Shown here: positions 1 to 16,167 of the stretch, one piece after another
Layout: each line of letters opens with the position of its first letter
Position numbering within the stretch: the first letter of the stretch is position 1
From: Pseudomonas sp. C2B4
GTDB taxonomy: Bacteria > Pseudomonadota > Gammaproteobacteria > Pseudomonadales > Pseudomonadaceae
Direction: 5' to 3'
Assembly (NCBI RefSeq): GCF_013359695.1
Contig: NZ_JABFMU010000025.1
Span: 1 to 64,000, forward strand
DNA: 64,000 nucleotides
Notes under the pieces: model-generated
What the model was told of the DNA's origin: nothing
Seen by the model: only the letters and a program-made list of their open reading frames with translations
Database searches by the model: none
Position numbers and translations under genes: made by a program

Positions 1-52
1 TTGCTCGCTATTGCGGTGGCCCTCACAAAAACTCTGTCGCCTGACACTCCCT

Positions 53-78
53 CTTCGCGAGCAAGCCCGCTCCCACAA
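53..78. repeat. REP element (single)
   Basis: One copy of the palindromic fluorescens-group REP core, in the variant with GCAAGCCCGCTCCCAC. It lies downstream of hemE, next to the hemE terminator. The partner copy of a pair, if there is one, would be cut by the window edge. Confidence 0.75.
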
Positions 79-99
79 ATGACTGTGTACTCCTCATAC

Positions 100-130
100 A
101 AAAACGCCCGGCATTTGCCGGGCGTTTTTT
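100..130 (-). terminator. Rho-independent terminator of hemE
   Basis: A perfect GC-rich stem (ACGCCCGGCA pairing with TGCCGGGCGT) with a short loop is flanked by A and T runs on both sides. It can therefore stop transcription from either strand. It begins 12 bases after the hemE stop codon. Confidence 0.9.
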
Positions 131-142
131 ATGGGGCAGTGA

Positions 143-1210
143 TCACTCGTGATACTGCGCCGACAACTCATGCACCGCGCGCAAGAAAGCACCTGCATGT
201 TCCGGATCGACTTCCGGCGTGATGCCGTGACCCAGGTTGAACACGTGGCCACTGCCCTTGCCATAGCTGGCGAGGATGCGGCCGACTTCGGCGCGGATCG
301 CTTCAGGCTTGGCGTAGAGCACGGTCGGGTCCATGTTGCCTTGCAGGGCGACTTTGCCGCCGACGCGCTCACGGGCGTTGCCGATGTCGCAGGTCCAGTC
401 CAGGCCCAACGCGTCAGCGCCAGCATCGGCAATGCTTTCCAGCCACAGGCCGCCGTTCTTGGTGAACAGGATCACCGGCACCTTGCGACCTTCGTGCTCA
501 CGGATCAGGCCGCTGACGATTTTCTTCATGTAGGCCAGGGAGAATTCCTGATAGGCCGCCGCCGACAGGTTGCCGCCCCAGGTGTCGAAGATCTGCACGG
601 CTTGCGCGCCGGCCATGATCTGGCCATTGAGGTAGCTGGTGACCGACTGCGCGAGTTTATCCAGCAGCAGGTGCATGGCTTGCGGGTTGTCGTAGAGCAT
701 GGCCTTGGTCTTGCGGAAGTCTTTCGACGAACCGCCTTCGACCATGTAGGTGGCCAGGGTCCATGGGCTGCCGGAGAAGCCGATCAGCGGCACGCGGCCA
801 TTGAGTTCGCGGCGGATGGTGCTGACCGCATCCATCACGTAGCCCAGGTCTTTCTGCGGGTCAGGAATCGGCAGGGCTTCGATGTCGGCCAGGGTGCTGA
901 CGACTTTCTTGAAGCGCGGACCTTCGCCGGTTTCGAAGTACAGGCCTTGGCCCATGGCATCGGGAATGGTGAGGATGTCGGAGAAGAGGATCGCCGCATC
1001 CAGCTGTGGATAGCGGTCGAGGGGCTGCATCGTGACTTCGCAAGCGAACGCCGGGTTCATGCACAGGCTCATGAAATCGCCGGCCTTGGCACGGCTGGCG
1101 CGATACTCCGGCAGGTAGCGACCGGCCTGACGCATCATCCACACAGGGGTGACGTCTACGGGTTGCTTGAGCAGGGCGCGAAGGAAACGGTCGTTCTTCA
1201 GGGCAGTCAT
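143..1210 (-). CDS. hemE: Uroporphyrinogen decarboxylase
   Basis: HemE removes the four acetate carboxyl groups of uroporphyrinogen III to give coproporphyrinogen III in cytosolic haem synthesis. The 355-residue length is the family norm. The N-terminal signature [16 protein letters not shown] (about residues 22-37) supplies the conserved Arg residues that hold the substrate carboxylates, and the [17 protein letters not shown] block follows near residue 145. The start is the ATG at 1210. It is followed by its own terminator and separated from gltD upstream by a hairpin and a REP pair, so it is probably a single-gene unit. Family assignment is secure. Confidence 0.97.
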   Translation of the reverse strand: MTALKNDRFLRALLKQPVDVTPVWMMRQAGRYLPEYRASRAKAGDFMSLCMNPAFACEVTMQPLDRYPQLDAAILFSDILTIPDAMGQGLYFETGEGPRFKKVVSTLADIEALPIPDPQKDLGYVMDAVSTIRRELNGRVPLIGFSGSPWTLATYMVEGGSSKDFRKTKAMLYDNPQAMHLLLDKLAQSVTSYLNGQIMAGAQAVQIFDTWGGNLSAAAYQEFSLAYMKKIVSGLIREHEGRKVPVILFTKNGGLWLESIADAGADALGLDWTCDIGNARERVGGKVALQGNMDPTVLYAKPEAIRAEVGRILASYGKGSGHVFNLGHGITPEVDPEHAGAFLRAVHELSAQYHE

Positions 1211-1257
1211 GTCGGCATCCGGAAAAAAAGTGCGGGCATTTTCTCAGAGCCGGACGC

Positions 1258-1285
1258 AAAAGGCACGGCAAGCGCCGCACCTTTT
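1258..1285 (-). terminator. Terminator-like hairpin between gltD and hemE
   Basis: A 12-bp stem (AAAAGGTGCGGC against GCCGTGCCTTTT, two wobble pairs) with a 4-base loop ends in four T residues on the minus strand. It lies beyond the REP pair that follows gltD and just upstream of hemE, so it probably ends the gltBD transcript. Confidence 0.55.
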
Positions 1286-1344
1286 GTCTATCGGGTCAAT
1301 TTGTCGCGGGGGGTACACCGATTTCAGCAACACCTTGAAACCAA

Positions 1345-1435
1345 TGTGGGAGCGAGCCTGCTCGCGAAGAGGGCATCAGATTCAACATCTCTGTTGACTC
1401 ATCCACCGCATTCGCGAGCAGGCTCGCTCCCACAA
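1345..1435. repeat. REP pair (REPIN-like) after gltD
   Basis: Two REP cores in inverted orientation, separated by about 40 bases, lie 3' of gltD. The two arms can fold into one long imperfect hairpin, which could stabilise the 3' end of the gltBD message. Confidence 0.85.
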
Positions 1436-1451
1436 GGTTTTGTGTCGCTGG

Positions 1452-2879
<1,428 letters not shown>

Positions 2880-2902
2880 TCATCAAACTCTTCAGGCGCA
2901 TA

Positions 2903-7348
<4,446 letters not shown>

Positions 7349-7457
7349 AGACACTTTCTCACCAGGCTGCCTCTTATCGAGGCAAATTTCTTTTCAATTC
7401 AACCACTTGCCATCCGCGCCGAACGTACGCCAGCTTTGCGGGGGCAAAAGGGAGGTC

Positions 7458-7486
7458 ATTGTACACACCGACACTTGGCCTCACAA
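7458..7486 (-). promoter_or_regulatory. Probable gltBD promoter
   Basis: On the minus strand TTGTGA (7481-7486) and TACAAT (7458-7463) are separated by exactly 17 bases, close to the sigma-70 consensus. The -10 box lies about 110 bases upstream of the gltB start. The match is by eye only. Confidence 0.55.
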
Positions 7487-7499
7487 ATTTGACGACGAA

Positions 7500-7520
7500 A
7501 TGTCGCAAATCTATGTCGCA
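7500..7520 (-). promoter_or_regulatory. Direct repeats upstream of the gltB promoter
   Basis: ATGTCGCA occurs at 7500-7507 and again at 7513-7520, a 13-base period, with similar AT-rich flanks. The repeats start 14 bases upstream of the proposed -35 box, where an activator could bind. The regulator is not identifiable from sequence. Confidence 0.35.
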
Positions 7521-7553
7521 TTTGTGAAAGGTTTAAAGCGATCTGCTGTGCTA

Positions 7554-7576
7554 GTCAAAACTTTTTTAATTTTGAC
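7554..7576. promoter_or_regulatory. Dyad upstream of gltB
   Basis: GTCAAAA-N9-TTTTGAC is a perfect 7-bp inverted repeat in AT-rich DNA about 70 bases upstream of the proposed gltB -35 box. It could be an operator or a weak hairpin. No regulator can be named. Confidence 0.3.
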
Positions 7577-7669
7577 CGCAACGACTCAAAGACTACTGTG
7601 ACGCAGACACCACAAGGCACGCGGCCTTGAGGGCGGCATGCCTTGCAGAAATTTTGAGGTGCCGGGAGA

Positions 7670-7690
7670 GGCGGCCTGGGTAAGGCCGCC
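7670..7690 (-). terminator. GC hairpin after the damX-like gene
   Basis: GGCGGCC pairs with GGCCGCC across a 7-base loop, starting 6 bases after the stop codon at 7697. No T run follows on the minus strand, so it is either an atypical terminator or an RNA-stabilising hairpin. Confidence 0.4.
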
Positions 7691-7696
7691 GAATCT

Positions 7697-9313
7697 TCAG
7701 CGAGTTGTTGCCAGTTCCTGTTGGACGCTGGCGACAGTGCGAGGCCAAGGTTTACCAGCCTGAACCTTCGCTGGCAAGGCCTTGATGGCAGTTACGGCTG
7801 CATCGCGGTTGGCGAAGTTACCGTAGGTGATGACGTAAAGCGGTTTGCCGTTGAGGACTTTCTTGAAATAACGGTACTCGCCGCCCTGCTCCTTGATGAA
7901 GCTTTGCGCGGTCGCCTCGGAGCTGGTACCGAGGATTTGCACCACATAGTTCCCTGGAGCCTGACCGGCGTACCAGGTACCACCAGCGGCTTTGGCTGCG
8001 GCGGCCGGCTTCTCGGCGGGCTTGGCAGCCGCGGCAACAGCTGGTTTGGCTGGCGCTGCGGCTGGAGCTGGCTTGGCGGCAGGCGTTGCTGCTGGAGCCG
8101 GAACCGGTGCCGGTTTGGCGGTAGCAACCTGAGTCGGCGCAGGTGTCGGCTTGGCTGCTGGCGTTGGTGTTGGCGCCGGGCCCGCCGGGACACCCGCAGG
8201 CGGCGCAATCGTGGTCACGGTCGGCGGTGTCGCGGTGGAACCTTCCACCGGTACGCCATCGTCACCCTCGGTAATGCCACCGGCGGCTTCGGCGAGCGGG
8301 CCACGCATGACCGGTTGCGAATTACCGACCAACGGCAATGGCATAGGCTGGGTGTTACCCGCGAATTCGACCGCCGGAGCACCGCCACTTTGTGGCTGGC
8401 CCTGGCCAAGCGGCAGCTGTGCCTGTTCGTTGGCCGGTGCACCCGTGGTCGGTGCCTTGCTGCGACCCGGCATCAACCAGGCGGCGGCTACCGCGACCAC
8501 AACGACGGCGGAAATCGCCAATACGTGTTTCTTCGGCATATTGAACCCCATACTTGGACGCTTGACCGCTGAGCGGCTGGCAATCATGGCTTCGATCATC
8601 GCATCGCGGGCCACCTGATTGATGTTTCCAGGCCAACCCTCGGAGCTTTCGTGAATATCAGAGATCTGATCCGCGGTGAAAAGTTCGATACCCCGACCTG
8701 CACCTTCAAGCCGCTGGTCTAGATATTCGCGGGTTTCTTCTTCGGTGTAAGGCTGTAGTTCGATAACGTGGAAGCGCTCTTCCTCGAGATGCAAAGCCTC
8801 AAGCTGAGCAATCAGCGACGACTCGCCAAACAGGAATACATGCGGGCGACCTTCCGGTGCACCGGCGGCCAGCGCCATCAAGGCTTCAAGCGCGGACTCG
8901 TCGAGTTGCTCGGCATCGTCCACCAGCAGATAGACTTCCTGTCCCGTGAGAGCAAGCTGCACCACCTGATCCAGAATGGCGCCGATCTCGGCCTGGGCAA
9001 TGTCCAGCGCCTGGGCGACCTGGCGCAGTACGCCAGCCGAATCGCCAGCGCCACGGGCGGAAACCACCACGCTCTGCACCGACTGCTTGTTGGTGCTGGC
9101 CACCAGGGCCTGGCGCAGGAGGGTCTTGCCACTGCCCTGCGGCCCCGTGACCACCAGCAGCAACTGGCTGTAGCGCGCCAGGTGATGCAACTGTCCCAGC
9201 ACCGGTTTGCGCTGGGCCGGGAAAAACTTGAAGCCAGGCACCCGTGGAGCAAAAGGGTCATGGTTCAACTGGTAATGGCCGAGGAAAGCCTCGTCGGCAT
9301 GCAAACTAGTCAT
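7697..9313 (-). CDS. DamX-like AAA ATPase with C-terminal SPOR domain
   Basis: The 538-residue protein has an N-terminal ExeA/TniB-type ATPase domain with Walker A GPQGSGKT (57-64) and Walker B VYLLVDDAEQLDE. It has one membrane segment near residues 268-285. A long Ala/Pro-rich linker follows, and then a SPOR domain over about the last 80 residues (from NYVVQILG). SPOR domains bind denuded peptidoglycan at the division septum. The position downstream of aroK-aroB matches E. coli damX, so a division-associated role is inferred. It lies 10 bases downstream of aroB and is probably co-transcribed. The domain call is firm; the exact role is not. Confidence 0.85.
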   Translation of the reverse strand: MTSLHADEAFLGHYQLNHDPFAPRVPGFKFFPAQRKPVLGQLHHLARYSQLLLVVTGPQGSGKTLLRQALVASTNKQSVQSVVVSARGAGDSAGVLRQVAQALDIAQAEIGAILDQVVQLALTGQEVYLLVDDAEQLDESALEALMALAAGAPEGRPHVFLFGESSLIAQLEALHLEEERFHVIELQPYTEEETREYLDQRLEGAGRGIELFTADQISDIHESSEGWPGNINQVARDAMIEAMIASRSAVKRPSMGFNMPKKHVLAISAVVVVAVAAAWLMPGRSKAPTTGAPANEQAQLPLGQGQPQSGGAPAVEFAGNTQPMPLPLVGNSQPVMRGPLAEAAGGITEGDDGVPVEGSTATPPTVTTIAPPAGVPAGPAPTPTPAAKPTPAPTQVATAKPAPVPAPAATPAAKPAPAAAPAKPAVAAAAKPAEKPAAAAKAAGGTWYAGQAPGNYVVQILGTSSEATAQSFIKEQGGEYRYFKKVLNGKPLYVITYGNFANRDAAVTAIKALPAKVQAGKPWPRTVASVQQELATTR

Positions 9314-9323
9314 CGTGTTCTTA

Positions 9324-10424
9324 TTAACCTTTAAGCTGAGCCAGAGCGCGGTAATCCGCTCCCAGCGTGGCCTGTAGAACCTCTTTCGGATAATCGTCGG
9401 TCACCACCGCTTCACCCATCCGGCGCAGCAGCACCAGGCGCAAACGACCGTCGATCACTTTTTTATCAATTGCCATATGTTCGAGGAAATCGGCTTCGGT
9501 CATCTCTTCAGGCGGGATAACCGGCAGACCGGCGCGCTGGAACAGGCGAATGCCGCGGTCGCGGTCCTGTTCACTGATCCAGCCCAGGCGCGCAGACATT
9601 TCCAGCGCCATCACGGTGCCAGCAGCCACCGCTTCGCCGTGCAGCCAGACACCGTAGCCCATATGGGTTTCGATGGCGTGACCAAAGGTATGACCCAGAT
9701 TGAGCGTGGCACGCACGCCGGTCTCTTTTTCGTCGGCCCCGACCACCGCTGCCTTGGCCGCGCAAGAGCGCTCGATGGCATAGGTCAGGGCTTGCTGATC
9801 GAGATTGCGCAGGCGATCGACATTGTCTTCGAGCCAGGTCAGGAACGGCTCGTCGCAGATCAGCCCGTACTTGATGACTTCCGCCAGGCCGGCGGACAGC
9901 TCACGGGGAGGCAGGGTCTTGAGGGAAGCCGTATCGATCAGCACCACGTTCGGCTGATAGAAGGCGCCGACCATGTTCTTGCCCAGGGGATGGTTGATGC
10001 CGGTCTTGCCACCCACCGACGAGTCGACTTGCGACAGCAAGGTGGTCGGGACCTGAATGAAATCGACGCCGCGCTGGTAGCAGGCCGCCGCAAAACCAGC
10101 CATGTCACCAATGACGCCGCCACCGAGGGCGATCACTGTGGTGCGGCGGTCATGCCGTGCGGTCAGCAAACCATCGAAAATCAGTTGCAGGGTTTCCCAG
10201 GTCTTGAAGGCTTCGCCGTCGGGCAGTACCACGGAAATCACCGAGAACTGCGCGAGGCTGCGGGTCAGACGTTCGAGATAGAGCGGCGCTACGGTTTCGT
10301 TGGAAATAATCGCCACTTGCCGTCCGCGAATATGCGGAGCCAGCAGCTCAGGCTGATCCAACAAACCTTCGCCAATATGAATCGGGTAGCTGCGCTCGCC
10401 TAGATCGACCTTGAGTGTCTGCAT
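9324..10424 (-). CDS. aroB: 3-dehydroquinate synthase
   Basis: AroB converts DAHP to 3-dehydroquinate, the second step of the shikimate pathway, using NAD and a divalent metal. The length of 366 residues is normal. The NAD-binding motif [11 protein letters not shown] lies near 100-110, followed by the substrate loop with [10 protein letters not shown]. The metal ligands are visible as the Glu of the GLAEVIKYG motif and the His residues of [11 protein letters not shown] and LHGEAVAAG. It sits in an aroK-aroB-damX order conserved in gammaproteobacteria. Confidence 0.97.
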   Translation of the reverse strand: MQTLKVDLGERSYPIHIGEGLLDQPELLAPHIRGRQVAIISNETVAPLYLERLTRSLAQFSVISVVLPDGEAFKTWETLQLIFDGLLTARHDRRTTVIALGGGVIGDMAGFAAACYQRGVDFIQVPTTLLSQVDSSVGGKTGINHPLGKNMVGAFYQPNVVLIDTASLKTLPPRELSAGLAEVIKYGLICDEPFLTWLEDNVDRLRNLDQQALTYAIERSCAAKAAVVGADEKETGVRATLNLGHTFGHAIETHMGYGVWLHGEAVAAGTVMALEMSARLGWISEQDRDRGIRLFQRAGLPVIPPEEMTEADFLEHMAIDKKVIDGRLRLVLLRRMGEAVVTDDYPKEVLQATLGADYRALAQLKG

Positions 10425-10575
10425 GTGTCCCCACAGTGAAGATGGAATCAGGCATCCTGCCTAAAGTTAACGAATGTCCACGGCCTCTGCTGGTGTGACG
10501 CCGTTCCTTAGCCGTTCGCCACAACCTTGAGCAGTCGTGGCAGGACGCCGAGGATAGCGCATTTCGCGCTGTGCA

Positions 10576-11094
10576 TTAACGGGGAGGCAGCTGCTGCAAG
10601 CGTTCGAGAATATCGAGCACGACCATACGCGGCGGCCGCTCATCGGTTTCCACCACCAGATCGGCGATTTCCCGATACAGCGGATCACGGATCGCCAGCA
10701 GATCCCGAAGGGTCTTGGCCGGATCGGCAGTGCGCAACAAGGGCCGGTTGCGGTCGCGGGACGTACGGCCAACCTGCTGCTCGACAGAGGCATGCAGATA
10801 GACCACCCGCCCACCGGCATGCAGTGCCCGACGATTGGCTTCGCGCATGACAGCACCACCACCGGTCGCCAGTACCACGCCATCGTAATCGCACAGCTCG
10901 GCAATCATTGCCTGCTCGCGATCACGAAAGCCCGGTTCGCCTTCCTTGTCGAAGATCCATGGGATATTGGCGCCCGTGCGTAATTCAATTTCCTTATCGG
11001 AATCTTTGAATGGCAAGCGCAGCTCTTTGGCCAGCAACCGGCCGATGGTGCTTTTTCCAGCCCCCATCGGTCCTACAAGAATCAAATTTCGCAC
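10576..11094 (-). CDS. aroK: Shikimate kinase
   Basis: AroK phosphorylates shikimate at the 3-hydroxyl using ATP. The 172-residue protein opens with the P-loop GPMGAGKST (8-16). It has the shikimate-binding Asp of DSDKEIE, Arg and Gly residues of the GFRDRE and ATGGGAV blocks, and a lid Arg near [10 protein letters not shown]. It begins 4 bases after pilQ, so it is likely transcribed with the pilus operon. A 151-base gap without any recognisable signal separates it from aroB. Confidence 0.96.
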   Translation of the reverse strand: MRNLILVGPMGAGKSTIGRLLAKELRLPFKDSDKEIELRTGANIPWIFDKEGEPGFRDREQAMIAELCDYDGVVLATGGGAVMREANRRALHAGGRVVYLHASVEQQVGRTSRDRNRPLLRTADPAKTLRDLLAIRDPLYREIADLVVETDERPPRMVVLDILERLQQLPPR

Positions 11095-11098
11095 AGAA

Positions 11099-13168
11099 TC
11101 AACGACTCACAGCAATCGCCTGGTTATTCATGATACGCGGAGTGAGAAACACCAACAGCTCGGATTTTTTCTCCGAAACCACGTCACGCCGGAAAAGGCG
11201 GCCAAGATACGGCACATCGCCAAGAAATGGCACCTTATCTACAACCTTGCTTTGAGTATTTGAGAAAACACCACCGATTACGATGGTCTCGCCATCGTTG
11301 ACCAGGACCTTGGCGTTGACCTCATTTTTCTTGATGGGCGGCACATCCTGCACCTTGTTGAGGTAGTCCGGTTCGTCCTTGGTGACCTTGACCTCCATGA
11401 TGATCCGGTTGTCCGGGGTGATCTGCGGCGTCACCTCCAGCGACAGCGAAGCCTCCTTGAACGACACCGAGGTAGCGCCACTGGAGCTGGCTTCCTGATA
11501 GGGAATTTCCGTGCCCTTGAGGATTTTCGCGGTTTCCTTGTCGGAGGTGACCACCTTGGGTTGCGAGACGATTTCGCCGTTGCCGGTTTTCTCCATGGCA
11601 GTCAGCTCCAGGTCCAGCAAGACGTTATCGGTGATGAACGCGATGCCGATCCCTGAAGTGTTGCCCGCAGCGCCCAGGTCGACGAACGGCGCATTGGTAC
11701 TGGTGCTTCCCGGCGTGCCGATGGTCGACGACCCGTTGGCGCCGTTGCTGACGCCCGAGGTGTTCCAGTTGCCCTTGTTCTGGATCGAACCGCCCCAGCG
11801 CACGCCAAGGCTCTTGTCGTAATCGACGTTGGCTTCGACAATCCGCGCCTCGATCATCACCTGGCGCACCGGGATATCCAGTTGCGCCACGATTCGCCGC
11901 AATTCGTCGAGCCGGTCCTGGGTCTGGTAGGCAATGATGTTGTTAGTACGCTCATCAACGGTGATCGAACCCCGTTCGTCGACTTTCGCCTCGGCGCTGG
12001 TCACCGACTGGAACAGTTTGGCGATATCAGCCGCCTTGGCGTAATTGACCTGCAACAACTCCCGTCGCAACGGCGCCAGGTCGGCGATCTGCTTCTGCGA
12101 CTCCAGTTCCTGGCGTTCGCGGGCGGCGATTTCATCGGCAGGGGCCACCAGCAGGACGTTACCAACCTTGCGCTTGTCCAGCCCCTTGGTTTTCAACACC
12201 AGGTCCAACGCCTGATCCCACGGCACATTTTGCAGTCGCAACGTGATTCCACCCTGGACTGTGTCACTGGCCACCAGATTGAGATTGGTGAAATCGGCGA
12301 TCAGTTGCAGCACCGAACGCACATCGATGTCCTGGAAATTCAGCGAGAGCTTTTCACCCCTGTAGGCATAGCGCTCGGCGTTACGTTTCTGCAGGTCGTC
12401 GACAGTCATCGGACGGATACTGACGGTCAGTTTGTTGTCGGTCTGATAAGTGGAGTAATCGAAGGCACCGCTGGGTTCGATCGTGATCGTGGTCCTGTCA
12501 CCCGTGGCATTGGCATTGACGAACTGCACCGGCGTGGCGAAATCCTTGACATCCAGGCGCACGCGCAGCGGCTCGGGCAATCGGGTTTTGGCGAAATTCA
12601 GGACGATCTTGCCCTCGCGCTCCTGAATGTCTGGCGCGATGGACGGATCCGACAAGTCGATCACAACATTGCCTTCGCCCTGCGTGCCACGCTGAAAATC
12701 CACCGCCCGAATGGCCTTCGCGGTTGGCGCAGGCGCGCGAGCGGGGGTCGGCACAACGGCGGTGGATGGCCTGGATACCGTGGTTTTCGCGCCTTGTCCC
12801 ACCACCACAAACAGGTTGTTGCCTTCGACACGCGTGTCGTAGGGGCTCAACTGGGTCAGATTGATGATCAGCCGCGTGCGCCCCTCGGCTTCGACCACTG
12901 TCGCACTTCGGGCATTGCCGTTACCGAGGTCGCGAGTCTTGCTCGCCAGTTGATTGACGACACCGGGCAGATCCAGCGCGATCCGCGCAGGGGACTCCGT
13001 CGTGTACCCATGAGGCGTCGGTGGTTGCTCATCGAACGCCAGCTTCAACTCGACGCGGTCCCCAGGTAGCGCGGCGACATCCAGCGCCTTGAGGTTGGCC
13101 GCTAGTACCATCGGCGACAGCAGCGCTATCCATAGCGACATTCCGAGGGTGGAGAAAATCCTGTTCAT
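11099..13168 (-). CDS. pilQ: Type IV pilus secretin PilQ
   Basis: PilQ forms the outer-membrane gated pore through which the type IV pilus passes. The 689-residue protein has a signal peptide ending near VLAANLK. Two AMIN domains (about 25-105 and 155-240) bind peptidoglycan. An STN/N0 domain (about 280-345), an N1 domain and the C-terminal secretin domain (about 440-680, with [15 protein letters not shown]) follow. It is the last gene of pilMNOPQ, 13 bases after pilP. It is slightly shorter than the roughly 714 residues I recall for P. aeruginosa, mostly in the linker. Confidence 0.96.
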   Translation of the reverse strand: MNRIFSTLGMSLWIALLSPMVLAANLKALDVAALPGDRVELKLAFDEQPPTPHGYTTESPARIALDLPGVVNQLASKTRDLGNGNARSATVVEAEGRTRLIINLTQLSPYDTRVEGNNLFVVVGQGAKTTVSRPSTAVVPTPARAPAPTAKAIRAVDFQRGTQGEGNVVIDLSDPSIAPDIQEREGKIVLNFAKTRLPEPLRVRLDVKDFATPVQFVNANATGDRTTITIEPSGAFDYSTYQTDNKLTVSIRPMTVDDLQKRNAERYAYRGEKLSLNFQDIDVRSVLQLIADFTNLNLVASDTVQGGITLRLQNVPWDQALDLVLKTKGLDKRKVGNVLLVAPADEIAARERQELESQKQIADLAPLRRELLQVNYAKAADIAKLFQSVTSAEAKVDERGSITVDERTNNIIAYQTQDRLDELRRIVAQLDIPVRQVMIEARIVEANVDYDKSLGVRWGGSIQNKGNWNTSGVSNGANGSSTIGTPGSTSTNAPFVDLGAAGNTSGIGIAFITDNVLLDLELTAMEKTGNGEIVSQPKVVTSDKETAKILKGTEIPYQEASSSGATSVSFKEASLSLEVTPQITPDNRIIMEVKVTKDEPDYLNKVQDVPPIKKNEVNAKVLVNDGETIVIGGVFSNTQSKVVDKVPFLGDVPYLGRLFRRDVVSEKKSELLVFLTPRIMNNQAIAVSR

Positions 13169-13181
13169 TTTTCGGGTTCCA

Positions 13182-13709
13182 CTATGAGTGTTCTTTCAAG
13201 GGGATGGTCCGCGGTCGCTCCAGCCAGGCACCTTCGCCATCAGGGACAATTTCGATCACATCGACTTGCGAGGCATTGATGGCGACGATCCGTCCGTCGT
13301 TGCGCCCCAGGTAATCTCCGACTTTCAGCCGATGCACCCCGCCTACCCCGCGCAACAGCGCAAAGGAGCCCGATGCATTGGAGATCGTGCCGACCATTTC
13401 AAACTGCTCGATGTTGAAACCTTCGAGGTACTGCTTGACCCGTGAGGGATCGGGTTTGACGTTGCGCGAGCCGTGCTTCTGACCCGCCAGGTCAACCCTG
13501 ACCTGCTGCGAAAACGGACTGCGCAGGTTGGCGGCGTTGTAGGTGAATGTCGGGTAAGACCGGAATGTCGGCGTTGGTTCAATCCTGCCCGGCGCACGCA
13601 GGCGCATTTCGTTCATGTAGGCGTCCAGATCACTGAAGTCATCACTGCCACCACATCCCGCAAGGACAGCCAACGCCACGACCGTGAAAACAACACGAAT
13701 CGGGCTCAT
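13182..13709 (-). CDS. pilP: Type IV pilus lipoprotein PilP
   Basis: PilP is an inner-membrane lipoprotein that links the PilN/PilO dimer to the PilQ secretin. The 175-residue product begins with a lipoprotein signal ending in LAGC (Cys19). An unstructured segment follows, then the beta-rich HR domain (about 85-165) that contacts PilQ N0. The start codon overlaps the pilO stop by 4 bases, which indicates translational coupling. Confidence 0.94.
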   Translation of the reverse strand: MSPIRVVFTVVALAVLAGCGGSDDFSDLDAYMNEMRLRAPGRIEPTPTFRSYPTFTYNAANLRSPFSQQVRVDLAGQKHGSRNVKPDPSRVKQYLEGFNIEQFEMVGTISNASGSFALLRGVGGVHRLKVGDYLGRNDGRIVAINASQVDVIEIVPDGEGAWLERPRTIPLKEHS

Positions 13710-14329
13710 GGATGCAGCCCCTTGTCGTTGTAGCGATAGGTCCTGGCCAGGATGCTCATGCGCAATTTGGGTCCGCCGTCGGGATTGACCGGCGCCAGGT
13801 CGAAATCATGCAGGGTGACAATGCGCGGCAGTCCGGCCACGCCACTGACGAAAGTGGCCAGGTCGTGATAGGTGCCGGTGACGGTAATCTGGATCGGCAG
13901 CTCGATGTAGAACGGCTGGGCAACCTCGGGCAACAGCTTGATTTCCTCAAACTCCAGGCCGCTGCCCAGGCCGGTTCGGGTGATGTCTTCCAGCAGGCCA
14001 GGCACTTCGGTATCACTGGGCAGTTGCCGCAACAGCACGCCAAAGGAGTTTTCCATCTCCCTCATCTGCTGGGAGTAAAGCTCCAGATTCGCCGCCATAT
14101 GCGCCTTGGTGGCGAACTGTTCCTTGAGGGGCGACTCTTCCTCGCGCTTGAGCTGTAGCTGGCTCTCAAGCTCGCTCGTGGAAAAGCTGTAACCGAGCGC
14201 CAGCACCAGCAGCATGACCAATGCGCCCACCAACACCTTGATCGCAGGCGGCCATGAACCGATGTTGTGGGTGTCCAGCTCGTTGATGTCGATCCCGCGC
14301 AGTCCTTCGATCCATGCGGACAGGCTCAT
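13706..14329 (-). CDS. pilO: Type IV pilus alignment protein PilO
   Basis: PilO pairs with PilN in the inner membrane to align the pilus motor with PilQ. The 207 residues show a short cytoplasmic start and one membrane helix (about 30-48, VLVGALVMLLVLALGYSF). A periplasmic coiled coil (about 52-100) and a ferredoxin-like fold follow. It overlaps both pilN and pilP by 4 bases. Confidence 0.94.
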   Translation of the reverse strand: MSLSAWIEGLRGIDINELDTHNIGSWPPAIKVLVGALVMLLVLALGYSFSTSELESQLQLKREEESPLKEQFATKAHMAANLELYSQQMREMENSFGVLLRQLPSDTEVPGLLEDITRTGLGSGLEFEEIKLLPEVAQPFYIELPIQITVTGTYHDLATFVSGVAGLPRIVTLHDFDLAPVNPDGGPKLRMSILARTYRYNDKGLHP

Positions 14330-14891
14330 TTTCCGTCCTCCACGGCGGCAGGCTGAGCCTGACGAACGGTCAACTGAAAGACGTTGGCCTGGTCCAGCTG
14401 GCCGGCGGTGGTTGCCTTGACTTCCGTCAGGCTGGGCGCATCGAACCAGTCCGATGCTTCCAGATTGCGCATCAGGTCGGAAACACGATTATTGGATTCT
14501 GCCGCACCGGTAATGGATAAGGTCTTGCCGGCCATTTTCACTTCCGTGAAATACACCCCATCGGGCAGGGTCCGTGCCAACTGGTCAAAAATTCGCCCGC
14601 TGATCGGTCGATTGCCTTGCAAGTCCTGGATGATGCGCATGCGCTCGACCAATTGCTGGCGACGAGCCTTGAGATCGCTGATCTGCTTGATCCGCTCGTC
14701 GACGACGGCGATCTGCTTGCCGATGTAATCGTTACGCGCAACCTGCCGGGCTAATGCATTATCGATCGCCTGATTGGCGATCAGCACCGCGCCCGCCGCA
14801 CCCAGCAGTACACCGAGCAGAATCAGCAAATAGCGCTTGCGACGCTGCTCGCGCAGCTCTTCGCGCCAGGGTAGAAGATTGATCCGCGCCA

Positions 14892-14892
<1 letters not shown>
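14326..14892 (-). CDS. pilN: Type IV pilus assembly protein PilN
   Basis: PilN carries the conserved cytoplasmic motif INLLPWREE at residues 4-12, which binds the groove of PilM. A membrane helix (about 22-42), a coiled coil and a periplasmic ferredoxin-like domain follow. The 188-residue length is as expected. Its start overlaps the pilM stop by one base, so translation is coupled. Confidence 0.95.
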
Positions 14893-15980
<1,088 letters not shown>

Positions 15981-16038
15981 TTACGGACTCTGTAATGTGT
16001 GTTGCGTTCCCTCCACCCGTCTTGACAGCAGCCGCCAA

Positions 16039-16068
16039 TGACGCCTGCGACGGAAAAATGCTTATAAT
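16039..16068 (+). promoter_or_regulatory. Possible mrcA promoter
   Basis: A perfect -10 box TATAAT (16063-16068) lies about 100 bases upstream of mrcA in the pilM-mrcA divergent region. The best -35 candidate, TGACGC at 18 bases, is weak. Only the -10 part is convincing. Confidence 0.35.
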
Positions 16069-16167
16069 GCCCAGCGTTTTTTTCCGCTTTTTCTCAAGCG
16101 CGGGTCGTTCGCCTTTAACCTGAACCCTGATGCCTCATTCAATTTTTACCCTGGATATCCAAAAGCC

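Larger units (their letters stand above)
7349..7696. other. Intergenic region between the damX-like gene and gltB
   Basis: About 348 bases hold no credible gene. On the minus strand they contain, in order, a GC hairpin just after the damX-like gene, a 7-bp dyad, two direct repeats and a promoter-like -35/-10 pair leading into gltB. The stretch 7500-7576 is noticeably AT-rich for this genome. Confidence 0.6.

Noticed and set aside
16022-16068. TTGACA and TATAAT as one promoter before mrcA.
   Set aside because: The two perfect hexamers are 35 bases apart, far from the 16-18 needed. Only the -10 was kept, at low confidence.
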